Shown one piece after another: positions 61,689 through 64,000 of a stretch of DNA of 64,000 bases. A model generated the notes under the pieces. It was given only the letters and a program-made list of their open reading frames with translations, was not told where the DNA came from and did not search any database. Numbering within the stretch: position 1 is the stretch's first letter; each line of letters starts with the position of its first letter. The translations under genes and the position numbers were made by a program. The stretch spans positions 1 to 64,000 of the forward strand of contig NZ_LHPI01000025.1 of assembly GCF_001274785.1 (NCBI RefSeq), in the 5' to 3' direction. Origin of the DNA: Vibrio hepatarius (GTDB lineage: Bacteria; Pseudomonadota; Gammaproteobacteria; Enterobacterales; Vibrionaceae).

Positions 61689-61711
61689 CTACGGTTCGTC
61701 TGCTGCCAGGC

Positions 61712-62719
61712 TTAAAATCTAAACCCGACACCGGTCGCGACGAAAAAGGTTTCTGTGTCGTAGAAAGTGATGTCTGAGTCTGACTCCGAATACCCCGCCA
61801 TGAGGTTGAACATCGCGTTCTGCCAAGAAAACAGCCCCATGTGGTTGTAGACGGCGAAGATGCCGACATTGTCGCTATCTCGTTTGCGGTCAAATACCGG
61901 ATTCGCTTCATCGTATTCGGTTTGTGACGCTCTAAATGTTGCCGTGAAAGAGTGGCGTCTTAGACTGGACGAAATCGCCAATTGAACTGCTTTGTCTCGG
62001 TGGCTCTGCGCACTGCCATCTGCGTCTCGAACCGTGTATTGCACACCCGGCGTCAGACTTAGATTCGCGAATACCGGAATCGAAACGTCCAGCGTTGCTC
62101 TTTGGAATACACTGTCACGCTTTAACAACGAACGTTCACTTGCGCTGAGTGCTAAGCTGTTGCCGATGTCGTCATCGTCAATTTCGCTGTCGGCAATCGC
62201 GTAGGAAACAGACACAGGAATCGGCACATTTAAATCCAGTGCGACGCGTCCACCCATCACCGTTTGCTCGCTAGTGTCGCGGTCTACACCAGTTAGGTAT
62301 GGGTCTTCCCAGGTCTCATCAACAGACGGCACGTTGCCAAACAATGCCACTGTGAGGGTGTTGTCAGCATAGAGTCGGTGTACCACACCAAGCTCAGCCT
62401 GAAACTGCGCTTCTGCGATTTGGTCTGGGCTGTTACCGATAAATATAGCGGTATCGCCAAACGAGTATTGTAAGCGACCTAGTATCATAGGCGCAGCGCT
62501 GACATAGCTGTCGCCGTTATTGTTGAGGTCTTTGGTGGTGGCATTGTCGTCGTCGGTGTTGAACTGAGAAGAGCCGCCAGCCACACCCACGTTGACGGCG
62601 ATAGCGCCACTAAATCCGGGCTGAAGGGGATCAAAGTTGCCGTTTGCTACGCTGGGAGCACTGGCTAAAAGCGGAAAAGTACACGCCAGCAGTGTTGTTA
62701 GCCTCTGAGTTGTCGTCAT
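61712..62719 (-). CDS. DUF2860 outer membrane-type protein
   Basis: 335 residues with a signal peptide (MTTTQRLTTLLACTFPLLASAPSVA) and a beta-rich body of alternating hydrophobic strands ending FFVATGVGFRF, whose terminal Phe fits an outer membrane barrel. The segment GFSGAIAVNVGVAGGSSQFNT is typical of DUF2860 proteins of vibrios. No function is known. It follows the sensor kinase gene by 58 bp on the same strand and may be part of that operon or its target. Confidence 0.75.
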   Translation of the reverse strand: MTTTQRLTTLLACTFPLLASAPSVANGNFDPLQPGFSGAIAVNVGVAGGSSQFNTDDDNATTKDLNNNGDSYVSAAPMILGRLQYSFGDTAIFIGNSPDQIAEAQFQAELGVVHRLYADNTLTVALFGNVPSVDETWEDPYLTGVDRDTSEQTVMGGRVALDLNVPIPVSVSYAIADSEIDDDDIGNSLALSASERSLLKRDSVFQRATLDVSIPVFANLSLTPGVQYTVRDADGSAQSHRDKAVQLAISSSLRRHSFTATFRASQTEYDEANPVFDRKRDSDNVGIFAVYNHMGLFSWQNAMFNLMAGYSESDSDITFYDTETFFVATGVGFRF

Positions 62720-62777
62720 TATTCTGTCCTTGAGTTCTGTTAAGCCGTTGCTTCCATGTAAGTTAACTGGATAAACA

Positions 62778-64000
62778 TTATAAGTCGTTGTCTGTTTTAA
62801 GACAGTTTGTGTCAGTCTTGGTCACATTTCTACGCTCGATACATTCTTGCCTGATTGGCCAGCGAACGGTAAATCTCGCGCCACCGAGTTTGGACTCTTC
62901 TACGTTCGCATCGCCGCCGTGCCAGACCGCAATTTGCTTTACGATGGCCAATCCCAACCCGTGGCCTTTCTCGCTGGCGCGCTCTTGGTTGTCCAATTGA
63001 GTAAACGGTTCGAAGATTTTATCTCGCATCGATTGTTCAACACCGATGCCGTCGTCCTCAACAATCAGTAAAAGATCACTTCCAGAGCGGAGGTAGGAAA
63101 CGGTTATTGTCTGCTGAGCAAAACGAGCGGCGTTGGCTAGCAAGTTATTGAGCGCGCGCACCAGTCCTCGCTCATCGATCAATATTGTTTGCGCTTTTAA
63201 GCTAGATTGAGAGGAAAAACGGACAGCCAACTGGCTGTGTTGATGTTGGAAATCTTCAATTTCACTTTCTAGGCGTTGGTACAAATTGACGGGTGAGAAC
63301 TGGCTGATATCCGCGATGCGGTTATATCGTGATAGCAGCAGCGTTTGATTGATCAAATGGTCAAGGTTATCCAAACTTCTTGTGGCGATCTGGCGGTACT
63401 TATCTTTTTGCGCTAGCGTGACGTTGTCGTCTTCGAGCATCTCCATCGCAAAGCGCAATCGGTACAAGGGTGTACGCAAGTCATGGGCGACAGCGCGAGT
63501 CAGGTCACGTTGACTGGCGATAAGGCGCTCAATATTGTCGGCCATTTGGTTAAATGAGCCGCTCAACTGAGACACCACAGACAAGATCGACGTTTTCGCT
63601 CTACGGGTTAGGACACCTTGGCCAAATTCGTTCGCTGTTCGTGACAAGCGTTTCAAGTCCCTAGATAGCGGGTATACCCATAAAATCAGCGTTGCCGAAA
63701 CCAAACCAAACAACGCAGCGACGGCGTAGGTGGTGAGCTTCATCTTCACTGAACGAGACCCTTCATCCGTAACCAGTATCCAGTGTCGATTATCGACTTG
63801 CGTCAGCAACTGAATCGTTGACGTCTCAGGAACTGTATAAGAAGCAAGCCAATCGGTTGATGATTGCAGCCGCTCAAGTAACATTGTCGGCACTTGTTCT
63901 TTTTGTACTAGTTCAACCGAGATCGGCAACTCATCGCGGTTTAATTGTAAACGCTCGCGCCAGGTGTCTTGAGGGTGCTTGAGTAAATCTTGCTTAGCGA
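62778..64000 (-). CDS. Sensor histidine kinase, RstB-like (N-terminus outside window)
   Basis: The frame runs to the right edge without a start, so the N-terminal membrane helix and part of the periplasmic domain are missing. Visible: rest of a sensor domain, membrane helix LTTYAVAALFGLVSATLILWV, HAMP, H box AVAHDLRTPLYRLRFAMEML, N box LNNLLANAARFA, G boxes VEDDGIGV and GHGLGLAIVKQ. The H-box context resembles RstB. The partner response regulator is expected just beyond the edge, upstream of this gene. Confidence 0.88.
   Translation of the reverse strand, partial: AKQDLLKHPQDTWRERLQLNRDELPISVELVQKEQVPTMLLERLQSSTDWLASYTVPETSTIQLLTQVDNRHWILVTDEGSRSVKMKLTTYAVAALFGLVSATLILWVYPLSRDLKRLSRTANEFGQGVLTRRAKTSILSVVSQLSGSFNQMADNIERLIASQRDLTRAVAHDLRTPLYRLRFAMEMLEDDNVTLAQKDKYRQIATRSLDNLDHLINQTLLLSRYNRIADISQFSPVNLYQRLESEIEDFQHQHSQLAVRFSSQSSLKAQTILIDERGLVRALNNLLANAARFAQQTITVSYLRSGSDLLLIVEDDGIGVEQSMRDKIFEPFTQLDNQERASEKGHGLGLAIVKQIAVWHGGDANVEESKLGGARFTVRWPIRQECIERRNVTKTDTNCLKTDNDL

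Noticed and set aside
1..64000. tRNA or rRNA genes, insertion sequences, prophage or integron elements
   Set aside because: No cloverleaf-type or rRNA sequences, transposase, integrase or flanking direct repeats were noticed in reading the window.

Overview
The window reads as chromosomal DNA of a Vibrio species (Vibrionaceae, Gammaproteobacteria). The basis is protein content and gene order recalled from Vibrio genomes: the polar landmark gene hubP (fimV) next to truA, the flagellar/chemotaxis cluster flhA-flhF-flhG-fliA-cheYZAB-parC-parP-cheW, a tfoS/tfoR competence locus beside feoABC, and rssB-apt-dnaX-ybaB-recR. Nothing looks like a plasmid, phage, transposon or CRISPR array. Base and codon use look uniform, so this is mainly core genome. 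No search was run; all identities rest on motifs and remembered family sequences.

Layout. 1-7.5 kb: the 3' part of hubP with a 132-bp tandem repeat, then truA, accD, folC, dedD, cvpA and purF, with a PurR-type operator in front of cvpA. 7.5-10.1 kb: zinc uptake genes znuB-znuC facing znuA around a shared Zur-type operator. 10.3-14.3 kb: tfoS, a membrane AraC-type regulator of the chitin/competence pathway, and on the opposite strand a compact structured RNA ending in an intrinsic terminator, which I read as the sRNA TfoR. 14.3-17.1 kb: feoABC ferrous iron uptake with FNR-like and Fur-like sites. 17.1-23.8 kb: a HIT protein, argS, a YecM-type protein, a pitrilysin-like protease and sixA. 24.0-36.5 kb: a flagellar and chemotaxis operon preceded by a sigma-54-type promoter; it also carries parC/parP, which place chemotaxis arrays at the pole. 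36.7-43.7 kb: the complete ccmABCDEFGHI cytochrome c maturation operon, then mlaA.

44.6-53.1 kb forms a fatty acid module: two tandem FadL-type outer membrane channels, an ECF sigma factor with a DUF3379 partner, a structured candidate small RNA with a strong terminator, and fadIJ behind a near-perfect FadR operator. 53.2-60.7 kb holds a YdjA-type nitroreductase, a LysR regulator, an RssB homolog, a 43-residue membrane protein, a DUF454 (YbaN) gene without a normal start codon, apt, dnaX with a canonical A AAA AAG frameshift site, ybaB and recR. 60.8-64 kb holds aqpZ, a DUF2860 protein and a sensor histidine kinase cut by the right edge.

The least explained signals are the structured candidate sRNA at about 49305-49466, three repeats in the CheA linker that resemble CheY-binding or LID-type peptides, the non-AUG start of the DUF454 gene, and palindromes or direct repeats of unknown purpose upstream of fadL, feoA and apt.
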